NCBI RefSeq assembly: GCF_046719735.1
Contig: NZ_JAUTWQ010000011.1
Location: 124,001-188,000, forward strand
Reading direction: 5' to 3'
Source of the DNA: Halobacillus_B rhizosphaerae
GTDB lineage: Bacteria; Bacillota; Bacilli; Bacillales; Halobacillaceae
DNA length: 64,000 bases
The notes beneath the pieces were generated by a model. That model was not told the DNA's origin. It saw only the letters and a list, made by a program, of their open reading frames with translations, and searched no databases. The first letter of the stretch is position 1, and every line of letters starts with the position of its first letter. Positions 1-8,438 of this stretch are shown here, one piece after another. Position numbers and translations under genes: made by a program.

Positions 1-517
1 ATAGCGGGATAAGGGTAGCACTCACTAGTCCTGGATAGCCTTTATGAAATTTAAAGTAGGCAAGAACTAAGGCTACGAGTGCATAGACAGCCCAAGCATG
101 AATACCCCAGTGAAAAAATGAAAATTGCAGCGACTGTTTGATCGCTTCAGGGCTGCCTTCTTCGGCAACGGGACTGTTCTTAAAGGCGTGAGATATCGGT
201 TCGGCTGTTGTCCAGAACACGAGTCCCATCCCCATTCCAGCACTAAATAACATGGCAAACCACGTAGGTAAGCTGAACTCCGGCTTATCGTCTTCTTTAC
301 CGAGTTTGATCTTATTAAATCGAGAAAAAATTAAGTACACACAAAAAGCCAGCATGACCATGATAATCAGTAAATAGTACCAGCCAAATCGATTAGAAAT
401 AAAGGTTGTAACGTTCGAAGTCACCGACTGCAATTGTTCTGGTCCAATGACTCCCCAAAGAACAACAAGTGCACAGATGGCAACTCCATACCAAAAAACA
501 AGTGAAATATTTTTCAT
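1..517 (-). CDS. BCCT family (betaine/carnitine/choline) transporter, partial
   Basis: Secondary carrier of the BCCT family, which imports quaternary ammonium compounds such as glycine betaine or choline by Na+ or H+ symport. The reverse strand reads from an ATG at 517, preceded by a GAGGTGAG ribosome site, and stays open to the window edge, so only about 172 N-terminal residues are present. Seen: a first membrane helix (residues about 5-22), a second near 47-63, and the signature GMGMGLVFWTTAEP that matches the family glycine-rich TM3 motif, then FHWGIHAWA. It is transcribed divergently from the catabolic run that begins at 924, so the carrier may feed that pathway. Osmoprotectant uptake is the alternative role. 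The substrate cannot be told from this fragment. Confidence 0.88.
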   Translation of the reverse strand, partial: MKNISLVFWYGVAICALVVLWGVIGPEQLQSVTSNVTTFISNRFGWYYLLIIMVMLAFCVYLIFSRFNKIKLGKEDDKPEFSLPTWFAMLFSAGMGMGLVFWTTAEPISHAFKNSPVAEEGSPEAIKQSLQFSFFHWGIHAWAVYALVALVLAYFKFHKGYPGLVSATLIPL

Positions 518-781
518 TGACTCACCTCTTATGTCTATTATTTTTTATACAAAACTCGTACTCAGGGGTAGGTCCGCTTTACCATTTCTACATGTTACAT
601 ACGTTCCCAGGGAATTGCAAACTGGCTAATCGTCTAGTTTCATTTAAACTTCCAGTCTGGCTCATAAGAGGGAGATTTGGCTGGACCCTTTGATATAACA
701 GCGTTCTATTAACCTCAATTTCCCATCCTAAAGATTGTAAAAATGAAACAGAAAAAATTTTTTATTTAAATTAAAAAGTTA

Positions 782-820
782 TCACTGAACGTCACTGAGC
801 GTCACTGAACGTCACTGAGG
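782..820. repeat. Four tandem 10-bp repeats upstream of the amidohydrolase operon
   Basis: The unit TCACTGA(A/G)CG occurs four times head to tail (782-791, 792-801, 802-811, 812-820, the last ending GAGG). The array lies between the divergent BCCT gene and the operon starting at 924, downstream of an A/T-rich stretch at 750-780. A period of about one helical turn suits cooperative binding of a regulator, but this is inference. The rest of 518-923 shows no convincing gene. Confidence 0.6.
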
Positions 821-923
821 TAGCTAAGCGCCACTCAACCTCTTTAAACAGGTTTGGAGTTTAGCAAGGAGATTGCTAGGCTTTTAGATAGACGACTCGC
901 CAACTTACAAGGAGGATTTATCT

Positions 924-1991
924 ATGAAAAGTAATAAGATTGCACTAGTAGATACGGATATTCACGAACGTGTCAGCTATAAGGATATTCTTGACCAATT
1001 AGATGAACCATTTCGCCACTATATTGAAAATTGTAACTGGGTTCAGGAAAAGCATATGCCTTACACACAGCCCTCCATTGCCGGAGTGGATCGAGCGGAC
1101 GCAAGGGTCCCTGATGGCCGTCCGGCTGGGTCCGATCTCGCTTTCATGCAAGAACAGCTGTTAGACGATATCGGGCATGAGTTCGGTATCTTAACGAGTG
1201 CTTTAGACCCATCTCCTTCTTCAATGCACGGATGGCATGAAATGGCGGCAGCATTGGCAACGGCTTATAACAACTGGCAGATAGAGCATTGGTTGGAGAA
1301 GGATGAGCGATTATACGGATCTGTCCATATTGCCGCTCAGGACAGGGATGAGGCTGTCAAAGAGATCGAAAGAGTAGGCTCTCATTCGAAAATGGTCCAA
1401 GTGCTCTTGCCCATTGATGACATCATGTGGGGAGAACCGTACTATCACCCCATCTTTGAGGCAGCTGAGAAACACCAGCTTATGATTGGTATGCACCATA
1501 ATGAACCACCAGTTTACTACGGAAAATGGCCAAGGTACTTTATTGAATGGCATACATTGATCCCGACCGCTCATATGAAACAAATAACCAGCCTGATGTT
1601 CAACGGTGTATTTGAGAAATTTCCGAACCTTGGCTTAATGATGATTGAAGGCGGGTTTACATTCATTCCGCATTTAATGTGGAAAATGGATCAGCAGTAC
1701 CGGGATTTGCGCCATGAAGTACCGTGGTTGAAAAGAAAACCAAGTGAAATCATGAAGCAGCAGGTTCGCTTTACTACTCAGCCAGCTGAGGAACTGACCA
1801 AGAAGGAGTTTGATTCTCTGCTTGAGCAAATGGGGACCGATGAAATGCTGTGTTTTTCCACTGATTATCCTCATTGGGATTTTGACTCGCCGCAGCGGGC
1901 ATTACCTAAGATGGATCCCGAGTTAAAGAAAAAGATTTTTGCAGATAACGCCAAAAACTTTTACCCTAAACTGCCCAATACAAAGGAGTGA
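924..1991 (+). CDS. Amidohydrolase family 2 protein
   Basis: Metal-dependent TIM-barrel hydrolase or decarboxylase of the amidohydrolase_2 (PF04909) group, 355 residues. Seen: an early D-x-H-E motif (DTDIHE, residues 10-15), a barrel-strand histidine pair in MHHNEPP, EGGFTFIPH, and the closing aspartate in FSTDYPHWDFDSP, which is the usual last metal or catalytic residue. The start is set by AAGGAGG at 909-915. The stop overlaps the ribosome site of the Rieske gene, so the genes are translationally linked. In other systems this family hydrolyses or decarboxylates ring or acyl intermediates. With a Rieske ferredoxin, a reductase and an aldehyde dehydrogenase next to it, a catabolic role is likely, but the substrate is unknown. 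Confidence 0.85.
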   Translation: MKSNKIALVDTDIHERVSYKDILDQLDEPFRHYIENCNWVQEKHMPYTQPSIAGVDRADARVPDGRPAGSDLAFMQEQLLDDIGHEFGILTSALDPSPSSMHGWHEMAAALATAYNNWQIEHWLEKDERLYGSVHIAAQDRDEAVKEIERVGSHSKMVQVLLPIDDIMWGEPYYHPIFEAAEKHQLMIGMHHNEPPVYYGKWPRYFIEWHTLIPTAHMKQITSLMFNGVFEKFPNLGLMMIEGGFTFIPHLMWKMDQQYRDLRHEVPWLKRKPSEIMKQQVRFTTQPAEELTKKEFDSLLEQMGTDEMLCFSTDYPHWDFDSPQRALPKMDPELKKKIFADNAKNFYPKLPNTKE

Positions 1992-1998
1992 GAAATCG

Positions 1999-2355
1999 AT
2001 GGAACAAATCGTTTGTAAAACCTCAGATGTTCAGCCTGGAGAAATGATGAAATCCAGCTTCGGAAAGCAGAATCTATTAGTATGCCGCACGCCGGACGGA
2101 GAGTTCTATGCCTTCTTAAATCAATGCATTCACCAGGGCGCTCCTCTTGATAAAGGAATGATGTGCGGGGCGACCACAGATTCGAGCCAGCCGGGAGACT
2201 ACCAGTACAGTCATGAAGGTGAAATCATTCGCTGTCCATGGCATGGGAGAGAGTTTGATATTAAGAATGAAGGAAGAATGCTTGCCAATCCCAGCAAGAA
2301 GATACCAAGCTTCAAGGTGCGTGTCGAAGAAGAAAACGTGATTGTTTACAAATAA
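1999..2355 (+). CDS. Rieske [2Fe-2S] ferredoxin-like protein
   Basis: Small electron carrier of 118 residues. The two cluster-binding motifs are visible: C-x-H in NQCIHQGAPLDKG and C-P-W-H in IRCPWHGREFD, separated by a loop that is longer than usual and contains DSSQPGDYQYSHEGE. The ATG at 1999 has an AAAGGAGTGA site overlapping the upstream stop; a longer reading from 1939 lies inside the preceding gene and is rejected. There is no catalytic oxygenase domain, so this is a soluble ferredoxin and not a Rieske oxygenase. It probably takes electrons from the reductase encoded immediately downstream. No oxygenase partner is in the window. Confidence 0.87.
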   Translation: MEQIVCKTSDVQPGEMMKSSFGKQNLLVCRTPDGEFYAFLNQCIHQGAPLDKGMMCGATTDSSQPGDYQYSHEGEIIRCPWHGREFDIKNEGRMLANPSKKIPSFKVRVEEENVIVYK

Positions 2356-2367
2356 TAGAGAAAGCGG

Positions 2368-3378
2368 GTGAAGAAGATGGACAATACGGCAAACGTTTCA
2401 GATGTCATTATTATTGGTGGAGGTCCTACGGGGTTATTTGCTGCCTTTTACGGAGGCATGAGAGAAATGTCGGTGAAAATAATAGACAGCTTACCTCAGC
2501 CTGGGGGACAATTAATGGCTTTATATCCGGAAAAATATATTTATGACGTAGCCGGTTCGCCTAAAGTATTAGCTAAAGATTTAGTTCATCAGTTAGAGGA
2601 ACAAGCGGCTCAGTTTGACCCTGACATCTGTCTAGAAGAGAATGTTCAGGATGTGGAAAAGCTTGAGGAACATCTCTTTAAAGTAACGACGACACAAGGC
2701 GTGCATTACTCTAAGACGGTGTTAATCACAAGTGGAGCAGGAGCTTTTCAGCCGCGGAAGCTTAAGCATGATACAGCTCATAAGTATGAAGGGAAAAACC
2801 TTTTTTATTCGATTACTGATCTGCAGTCCTATCAAGGACAGAGAGTGTGTATTTCCGGCGGAGGCGATTCAGCGGTGGACTGGGCGTTAATGCTGGAAGA
2901 TGTGGCAGATGAGATTACACTCGTTCATAGACGAAACCAATTCAGGGCTCACGAGTCCAGCGTCAACCAATTAAAAGAAACCAATGTCAAAATTAAAACT
3001 CCGAGAGCGATCGATGAACTGGTGGGAACAGACGACTGTATAGAATCCATTGTCTTAAAGGAACCAAAAGGGGAAAACTCTGAAAACCTGGAAATTGATT
3101 CGTTAATTGTCAATCATGGGTTTCTTTCCAGTCTTGGAGCGATCAAAGAATGGGGATTGCAGCTTGAGAAGAATTCCATTGTCGTGAATCAGAAGATGGA
3201 AACGAATATCTCGGGAATTTATGCAGCTGGTGATATTACTTCTTATGATGGAAAAGTTAAGTTAATCGCGACGGGCTTTGGAGAAGCGCCGACGGCTATC
3301 AGCCAGGCGAAGCATTACATTGATCCAGAAACGAAAGTCCAGCCTCCTCATAGTACCCGCATTCTAGGCGGCGAATAG
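2368..3378 (+). CDS. Thioredoxin-reductase-like ferredoxin--NADP+ reductase
   Basis: Flavoprotein of 336 residues, of the TrxR-like FNR group typified by Bacillus YumC. Seen: N-terminal FAD motif IIGGGPTGLFAA, PQPGGQL, a second dinucleotide motif CISGGGDSAVDWAL, and a C-terminal AAGDITSYDGKVKLIATGFGEA that is typical of this group. The redox-active CxxC of true thioredoxin reductases is absent. It should transfer electrons between NAD(P)H and the neighbouring Rieske ferredoxin. The start is either GTG 2368 or ATG 2377; the difference is three residues. It sits 12 bp after the Rieske gene, in the same operon. Confidence 0.88.
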   Translation: MKKMDNTANVSDVIIIGGGPTGLFAAFYGGMREMSVKIIDSLPQPGGQLMALYPEKYIYDVAGSPKVLAKDLVHQLEEQAAQFDPDICLEENVQDVEKLEEHLFKVTTTQGVHYSKTVLITSGAGAFQPRKLKHDTAHKYEGKNLFYSITDLQSYQGQRVCISGGGDSAVDWALMLEDVADEITLVHRRNQFRAHESSVNQLKETNVKIKTPRAIDELVGTDDCIESIVLKEPKGENSENLEIDSLIVNHGFLSSLGAIKEWGLQLEKNSIVVNQKMETNISGIYAAGDITSYDGKVKLIATGFGEAPTAISQAKHYIDPETKVQPPHSTRILGGE

Positions 3379-3382
3379 CCGG

Positions 3383-3973
3383 TTGTTTTCTCAACTGAAC
3401 TTACTCAGATCGTGTCAGAGTTACCTGGGTCGGGTGTATACCGTTTTCTTTGCGTTTGCGAAGATTAGTCCGGTGACCTTTGGCGGCGGGGCAGCGATGA
3501 TTCCTCATATTGAATCTGAAATGGTCAGGAAGAGGGAGTGGTTTACCAGTGAGGAGGTGCCCAGTATTTTCGCGATTGCCCAATCTGCGCCGGGATCCAT
3601 TGCGATCAATGCTTCGATTTATATGGGCTTTAAAGTGCAGGGAATAGGAGGAGCTGTGGCTGCCATGCTCGGAATGCTGTTACCAGCGAATCTAATTATT
3701 ATCCTGTTAACTTATCTCTATCTTCATTATCAAAGTCTACCAGTAGTAGACGCGGCCTTTAAAGGGATACGTCCGGCTATCGTCGGTCTTATTATATTTG
3801 CAGCATGGAAGATTGGAAGAATGTCGATAAAGGATTCGTTTACTCTCCTATTGCTCATCCTCTCGATTGTTCTGCTCTTCGTGCTGGAGGTTTCCGCTGC
3901 CTTTCTTATCTTAGGGGGCGGCCTTGCAGGTTGCTTCTATTATAGGGATCGAATTAAAAGGAGCAGGGAATGA
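3383..3973 (+). CDS. ChrA-family chromate transporter, half-size subunit 1
   Basis: Membrane protein of up to 196 residues with about five or six hydrophobic segments. The ChrA signature SPVTFGGGAAMIPHIESEMV lies near the N-terminus, followed by AQSAPGSIAINASIYMGFK. ChrA proteins export chromate or related oxyanions; many Firmicutes encode two half-size proteins that act as a pair, and the second lies directly downstream with a 4-bp overlap. The start is uncertain: TTG 3383 follows the FNR stop closely with a weak site, and an in-frame GTG at 3434 would also leave the motif intact. Location inside a catabolic operon suggests the substrate may be an organic or inorganic anion other than chromate. 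Confidence 0.85.
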   Translation: MFSQLNLLRSCQSYLGRVYTVFFAFAKISPVTFGGGAAMIPHIESEMVRKREWFTSEEVPSIFAIAQSAPGSIAINASIYMGFKVQGIGGAVAAMLGMLLPANLIIILLTYLYLHYQSLPVVDAAFKGIRPAIVGLIIFAAWKIGRMSIKDSFTLLLLILSIVLLFVLEVSAAFLILGGGLAGCFYYRDRIKRSRE

Positions 3974-4506
3974 TGATCTACCTCCATCTATTCGCGGCAT
4001 TTTTTAAGGTGGGGCTGTTTGGCTTTGGAGGCGGTTACGCTATGATTCCTTTGATGAGCGAAGCCGTCAGGGATCATCATTGGCTGACTGATCAGCAATT
4101 CACGGATATTATCGTGATTACTAGTTCTGCTCCAGGACCGATTGCCGCTAATTCTGCCTTGTTTATCGGCTATCAAGCTGCCGGCGTCCCTGGAGCGATG
4201 ATTTCCGCCTTAAGTAATTTGCTGCCTTCTTTTATAGCGGTTTTATTATTGATCAAGCTATTTGTAAAGCATAGACAAACCCATGTACTGCATCACAGTT
4301 TGCGTGGGATCCGCCCTGTCATAACAGCACTGATTACATTTGCCGGGGTTCAATTAGCCATAAGTGATGGTCTATTTTCAACGGCAGCTGATTTTCCTCA
4401 AATCGGTATCCTGTTCCTTGCTGTGGGGATGCTGTATAAAAAAATATCCCCAATATGGGTGCTAGGCATTTCAGCAGGACTTGGAATAGTCATCTATAGT
4501 TTGTAA
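3970..4506 (+). CDS. ChrA-family chromate transporter, half-size subunit 2
   Basis: Second half-size ChrA protein, 178 residues and mostly hydrophobic. It carries the paralogous motif FKVGLFGFGGGYAMIPLM followed by TSSAPGPIAANSALFIGYQ. The ATG overlaps the TGA of the upstream partner (ATGATG at 3970), which implies coupled translation and probably a heteromeric transporter. It ends 16 bp before the aldehyde dehydrogenase gene. Chromate export is the family annotation only; nothing in the sequence proves chromate as the physiological substrate here. Confidence 0.86.
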   Translation: MMIYLHLFAAFFKVGLFGFGGGYAMIPLMSEAVRDHHWLTDQQFTDIIVITSSAPGPIAANSALFIGYQAAGVPGAMISALSNLLPSFIAVLLLIKLFVKHRQTHVLHHSLRGIRPVITALITFAGVQLAISDGLFSTAADFPQIGILFLAVGMLYKKISPIWVLGISAGLGIVIYSL

Positions 4507-4522
4507 AGGAGGAAAAGGTTCT

Positions 4523-5995
4523 ATGAAAATGAGATCTATGTACATTAACGGAAAGTGGGTTCCTGCGGAAAGCGGTGAAACACGAACCATTTTGGACCCA
4601 TTCAATCAAGAAACAATTGCCTTGGCAGCTGAAGGAAATGAGGTGGATGCTCAAGCCGCCATTCATGCAGCAAGAGAAGCATTTGATCAAGGAGATTGGA
4701 GCTGTACTCCAGCACCAGAACGGGAAAAACGGATACTGAAAATCGCTGAATTGATTGAACGTGATCAGCAGGAATTGGCAGAACTTGAAACCTTAGACAC
4801 AGGAAAGACTTTAACAGAAAGCTTGGCGGACATGGCAGATATCGCCGAGGTATTTCGTTATTATGGCGGGTTAGCAGATAAAGATGGCGGCGAAGTCATC
4901 GAATCGCCTATCCCAGAGTCCCGGAGCAAAGTCGTTCGTGAGCCTGTCGGTGTATGTGGCCAAATTACCCCGTGGAACTATCCATTATTGCAGGCAGCGT
5001 GGAAGCTTGCTCCTGCTCTGGCAGCAGGAAATACTTTAATCATTAAGCCTAGTGAGATAACCCCCTTAACCACGGTCAAAGTGACAGAGTTAATAGAGGA
5101 GGCAGGAATTCCAGCAGGGGTAGTTAATCTAGTTCTGGGATCTGGAGCGTCTACAGGTCAGAAACTGGCAGAAAGCTCACAAGTAGATCTTATCTCCTTC
5201 ACGGGAGGAATCGAGACAGGAAGAAAGGTGATGACTGCCGCCACGGCTAACTTCAAAAAGATTGCTCTGGAGCTTGGCGGAAAGAATCCTAATATTGTTT
5301 TCGAAGATGCAGACTTTGAAACTGCTTTGGATCAGGCAATGAATGCAGTATTTTTTCACGCCGGGCAAGTATGTTCGGCGGGCGCGCGTCTCTTAGTCCA
5401 AGACAGTCTTCACGATGACTTTGTGAAAGCATTAATTGAAAGAACGAAGAGAATAAAACTAGGTAATGGTTTTAATGAATCCACTCAGTCCGGTCCTCTT
5501 ATCTCTGAAAGACATCGGGAAAAGGTGGAGAATTACGTCCGGATAGGCATTGAGGAAGGAGCGAACTTGAGGATAGGCGGAAAGCGTCCTGAAGCAGAAG
5601 AGCTACAAGCGGGATTCTTCTTTGAACCGACGATATTCACGGAATGTACGTCCGGCATGCGGATAGTTCAGGAAGAAACATTCGGTCCATTGCTAACGAT
5701 TGAACGGTTCAGTACGGAGGACGAAGCTGTCCAATTAGCCAATGATACGATCTATGGGTTAGCCGGAGCCGTATGGACAAAGGACAGTAGAAAAGCAGAG
5801 CGAATGGCAAGTCAACTGCGTATGGGTACCGTATGGATTAATGATTTCCATCCTTACTTTGCGCAGGCTCCCTGGGGAGGGTATAAGTCTTCTGGTATTG
5901 GACGCGAATTAGGAAAGCAAGGTCTCGAAGAATATACAGAAGTGAAACACGTCTTTGAAAATACTGCCCCTGCTCCGCTTCACTGGTTTAAGTAA
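4523..5995 (+). CDS. gbsA: Betaine-aldehyde dehydrogenase (GbsA-like)
   Basis: NAD(P)-dependent aldehyde dehydrogenase of 490 residues, very similar along its whole length, as I recall it, to Bacillus subtilis GbsA, which oxidises glycine betaine aldehyde to glycine betaine. Seen: PWNYP cofactor region, FTGGIETGRKVM, the general base Glu250 in ALELGGKNP, the nucleophile Cys284 in HAGQVCSAG, and the C-terminal WINDFHPYFAQAPWGGYK block. A strong AAAGGAGG site precedes ATG 4523. It is the last gene before a strong terminator. There is no choline dehydrogenase (GbsB) next to it, unlike the B. subtilis locus, so its aldehyde may come from another route in this operon. Confidence 0.88.
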   Translation: MKMRSMYINGKWVPAESGETRTILDPFNQETIALAAEGNEVDAQAAIHAAREAFDQGDWSCTPAPEREKRILKIAELIERDQQELAELETLDTGKTLTESLADMADIAEVFRYYGGLADKDGGEVIESPIPESRSKVVREPVGVCGQITPWNYPLLQAAWKLAPALAAGNTLIIKPSEITPLTTVKVTELIEEAGIPAGVVNLVLGSGASTGQKLAESSQVDLISFTGGIETGRKVMTAATANFKKIALELGGKNPNIVFEDADFETALDQAMNAVFFHAGQVCSAGARLLVQDSLHDDFVKALIERTKRIKLGNGFNESTQSGPLISERHREKVENYVRIGIEEGANLRIGGKRPEAEELQAGFFFEPTIFTECTSGMRIVQEETFGPLLTIERFSTEDEAVQLANDTIYGLAGAVWTKDSRKAERMASQLRMGTVWINDFHPYFAQAPWGGYKSSGIGRELGKQGLEEYTEVKHVFENTAPAPLHWFK

Positions 5996-6020
5996 ATCAA
6001 CAAGAAACTTCATAGAATAA

Positions 6021-6068
6021 AAAACGCGTGAAATCAGTTCTCCGAAACCTGAATTTCACGCGTTTTTT
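6021..6068 (+). terminator. Rho-independent terminator after the aldehyde dehydrogenase
   Basis: A 14-bp perfect stem (6021-6034 with 6053-6066) containing ACGCGTGAAAT is followed by a T run. A-rich sequence before the left arm lets it work in both directions, so it can also stop the convergent MFS gene. Confidence 0.9.
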
Positions 6069-6143
6069 TAAGGAAAGGTGATAGATTCTCCAGAATAACT
6101 GCTCCGGAACTAGGCTGGAGTGGTTGATGTTTTTCCTTTCCTG

Positions 6144-7331
6144 CTAATAGGCTCCCGTACCGGCCTCCTGGTCTGAAACGACAGCCGTATTTACTCGTTG
6201 ACGGGTCATAGAGAAGAGGGCAGCACCGAGGGCAAGCACGACAAAAATTCCACCAGTGGTCGCATTCTGCTCCACAGAAGCTCGTTCAATGACAATGCTT
6301 CCCACAGAGGACCCTAAGGCAATCCCGAGGTGAAGAGCGGAGTTATTTAAGCTTTGCTGAATATCCGCCGATTCAGGGGCCGATTCAATTAAATAACTCT
6401 GCTGTGCAGGCGTGACCGCCCAGCTGAGCATGCTCCAGATAATCATAACTACTAAGAACAATGGAAGAGAAAAGGTCGTATAGGGAATCACGAATAAGGA
6501 TAAACCAAAGACCATTATTATTCCTAACACAGTCGGCTTTGTCCCAAACCGGTCAGAGAGTATGCCTCCTGCTCCCCCGCCCAGAACGGCTGCAATACCA
6601 AAGAGGAGATAAGCAATACTCACCCAGGTCCCGCTTAAACCGAGTGCTGACTTTAAGAAGGGCGTTAAATAACCGTATAAAGTCAAATGTCCCGCTAAAA
6701 ATAAAAAGGAAGTCAGCTGGGCAAATAAAATTTTTGGGTTATTTAAGGTGCGTATCTGCTCTTTAATTGGAATAGAAGGTTTGGGTGCCATTTTTTCCAT
6801 AAAGAAGTAGATACCGGCTATGGAAAAGAGCGTTAATAAGGAGATGAGAATAAAGGGAGCGCGCCAGCTGAAGGCGTTGCCTAACATTAGACCGAAAGGC
6901 ACCCCTAATACTAACGAACCGCTTATTCCCATAAATATGATTCCAATCGCTCTCGCTCTGTAAGCCTCAGTGGAAATGGCAGAGGCCATAGTGACACAGA
7001 GCACAATTAGCAGCGAACCGCTTGCCGCCCCAATGATTCTAGCTACCATTAACACGGTATAATTAGGGGCGAAAACTGCTACAATACTGCCCGCTAAAAA
7101 AACGAGTAACGCACACAAAGTCAGCCGTTTCCGTTCTATTTTTACCGTTAGAGCTAATAAGATCGGACCGGCAATCGCAAAGACTACGGAGAATACAGAT
7201 ATTAATAATCCCGCTTTTCCGACACTTACCCCGAGATCTTCGGCGACTAGATCTAATATACCTCCAATAATTAGTTCAACCATCCCTACCACGAAGGCCA
7301 CAATGGTTAGCAAATACACACGTTTATCCAT
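6144..7331 (-). CDS. MFS transporter, drug:H+ antiporter-1 (AraJ-like) type
   Basis: Major facilitator of 395 residues with about 12 predicted membrane helices. Seen: the family features VVGMVELIIGG in TM1, an MFS motif-A-like loop (KIERKRL), ARIIGAASGSLL in TM4, and SDRFGTKPTV in the second half. The ATG at 7331 begins MDKRVYLL. Such proteins usually export sugars, drugs or small metabolites. It is divergent from a TrmB-type regulator gene with a perfect inverted repeat between them, so local control by that regulator is likely. The substrate is unknown. Confidence 0.87.
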   Translation of the reverse strand: MDKRVYLLTIVAFVVGMVELIIGGILDLVAEDLGVSVGKAGLLISVFSVVFAIAGPILLALTVKIERKRLTLCALLVFLAGSIVAVFAPNYTVLMVARIIGAASGSLLIVLCVTMASAISTEAYRARAIGIIFMGISGSLVLGVPFGLMLGNAFSWRAPFILISLLTLFSIAGIYFFMEKMAPKPSIPIKEQIRTLNNPKILFAQLTSFLFLAGHLTLYGYLTPFLKSALGLSGTWVSIAYLLFGIAAVLGGGAGGILSDRFGTKPTVLGIIMVFGLSLFVIPYTTFSLPLFLVVMIIWSMLSWAVTPAQQSYLIESAPESADIQQSLNNSALHLGIALGSSVGSIVIERASVEQNATTGGIFVVLALGAALFSMTRQRVNTAVVSDQEAGTGAY

Positions 7332-7352
7332 TTCGTTTCTTCCCTTCCGCTT

Positions 7353-7376
7353 AAGTTACCACTACAATGGTAACTT
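7353..7376. promoter_or_regulatory. Inverted repeat, candidate operator of the TrmB-type regulator
   Basis: AAGTTACC (7353-7360) and GGTAACTT (7369-7376) form perfect 8-bp arms around an 8-bp spacer. The element sits 22 bp upstream of the MFS start codon and about 100 bp upstream of the regulator, which is the expected place for an operator serving the divergent pair. Confidence 0.6.
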
Positions 7377-7478
7377 TTATTCAATGAAACTACAAGGGTG
7401 AATTATTGTTTCTTTATGCCCGCTTTAACTATGCTAAGATAGAAGAAATCAATGAGAAGGTAAGGAGTTAAAACTTAG

Positions 7479-8237
7479 ATGCTTCAACCATTCGGATTTA
7501 CCCAGTATGAAAGTAAAGTATATGAAGCGCTCATCACAGTGAATGAGGCATTGGATGCCACCACCATCGTCAAACGCTCAGGGGTTCCGCGATCTAAAGT
7601 ATATGAAGTGCTGCAGAGAATGACGGATAAGGGAATGATTTTGGAGTCTACGGCAGATCGAAAACGTCTGTATTACGCTCTTCCTGTAGAAGCAACGATT
7701 GATAAGCTGAAAGCGGACTTTGAGTCAAATGTGGAAGACTTAAAAAATATCCCTCAAAAAGATGTAGAAGCCGATGACCGAGTATGGACATTAAAGGAAG
7801 ATCAATCTATCCTATCGATGCAGAAGGAATTAATGGGAAATGCCCGTAAGTCTATTGTCATTTCCGGGTGGGCGGATGATCTTGAGCCCTACATACCTGT
7901 TCTTGAAGGAAAGTCTAATGAGGGAGTAGAAGTGGAAGTCCACTCGACAGGTGCCATCGAAACGACCTTGTCCAACGTATCTATTCTTATCCCTAACTCG
8001 CTGCACGAAGCATTAGAGAGAAGCCGCATTCTGATTATAGATAATCAGGAAGTCATGTTTGCAGGCAAAGAGCATACAGATTGGCAAGCCATGCATACCC
8101 AATCTAAACCACTCGTGAAGTTTTTTACGGAATTCTTTTATCATGATGTTGCCTTAACAGAAATTACACGTAAATATAGCGATACGATCTTAAAGGATGA
8201 AGGAATTCGAGAGCTTCTGTTGAAATTAAGATATTAA
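7479..8237 (+). CDS. TrmB family transcriptional regulator
   Basis: DNA-binding regulator of 252 residues. The N-terminal winged helix-turn-helix (residues about 1-70) shows the TrmB pattern LQPFGFTQYESKVYEAL followed by SGVPRSKVYEVLQRMTDKG. The C-terminal part (about 105-250) resembles the PLD-like ligand domain found in bacterial TrmB proteins. TrmB members often sense sugars. TAAGGAG precedes the ATG with good spacing. The divergent MFS gene is the obvious target, by way of the palindrome at 7353-7376. Confidence 0.86.
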   Translation: MLQPFGFTQYESKVYEALITVNEALDATTIVKRSGVPRSKVYEVLQRMTDKGMILESTADRKRLYYALPVEATIDKLKADFESNVEDLKNIPQKDVEADDRVWTLKEDQSILSMQKELMGNARKSIVISGWADDLEPYIPVLEGKSNEGVEVEVHSTGAIETTLSNVSILIPNSLHEALERSRILIIDNQEVMFAGKEHTDWQAMHTQSKPLVKFFTEFFYHDVALTEITRKYSDTILKDEGIRELLLKLRY

Positions 8238-8438
8238 TCCATTCATTCCTCACCTGTATTGGCATCATCTCCAACTAGTAAGCGAAACGTTTAAGATGAA
8301 ATGGACCAGGGAGAAAAGACAGGTTTTAAGTGAGGCAAAAAAAGAAATAGTCTACTATGGACTGTTCTGTCTATTTTCAATAGAAACGGTGTTGTAAATA
8401 TTCAGAGCAAACTTCAGGTTCATAAGGAGGCTAAACTA

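Noticed and set aside
73..258. 61-codon minus reading in the BCCT region
   Set aside because: It is out of frame with the clear BCCT transporter reading 517 to 1.
8238..8438. 33-codon reading at about 8297-8398
   Set aside because: Preceded by a weak AACGTTTAAG only and no conserved features.
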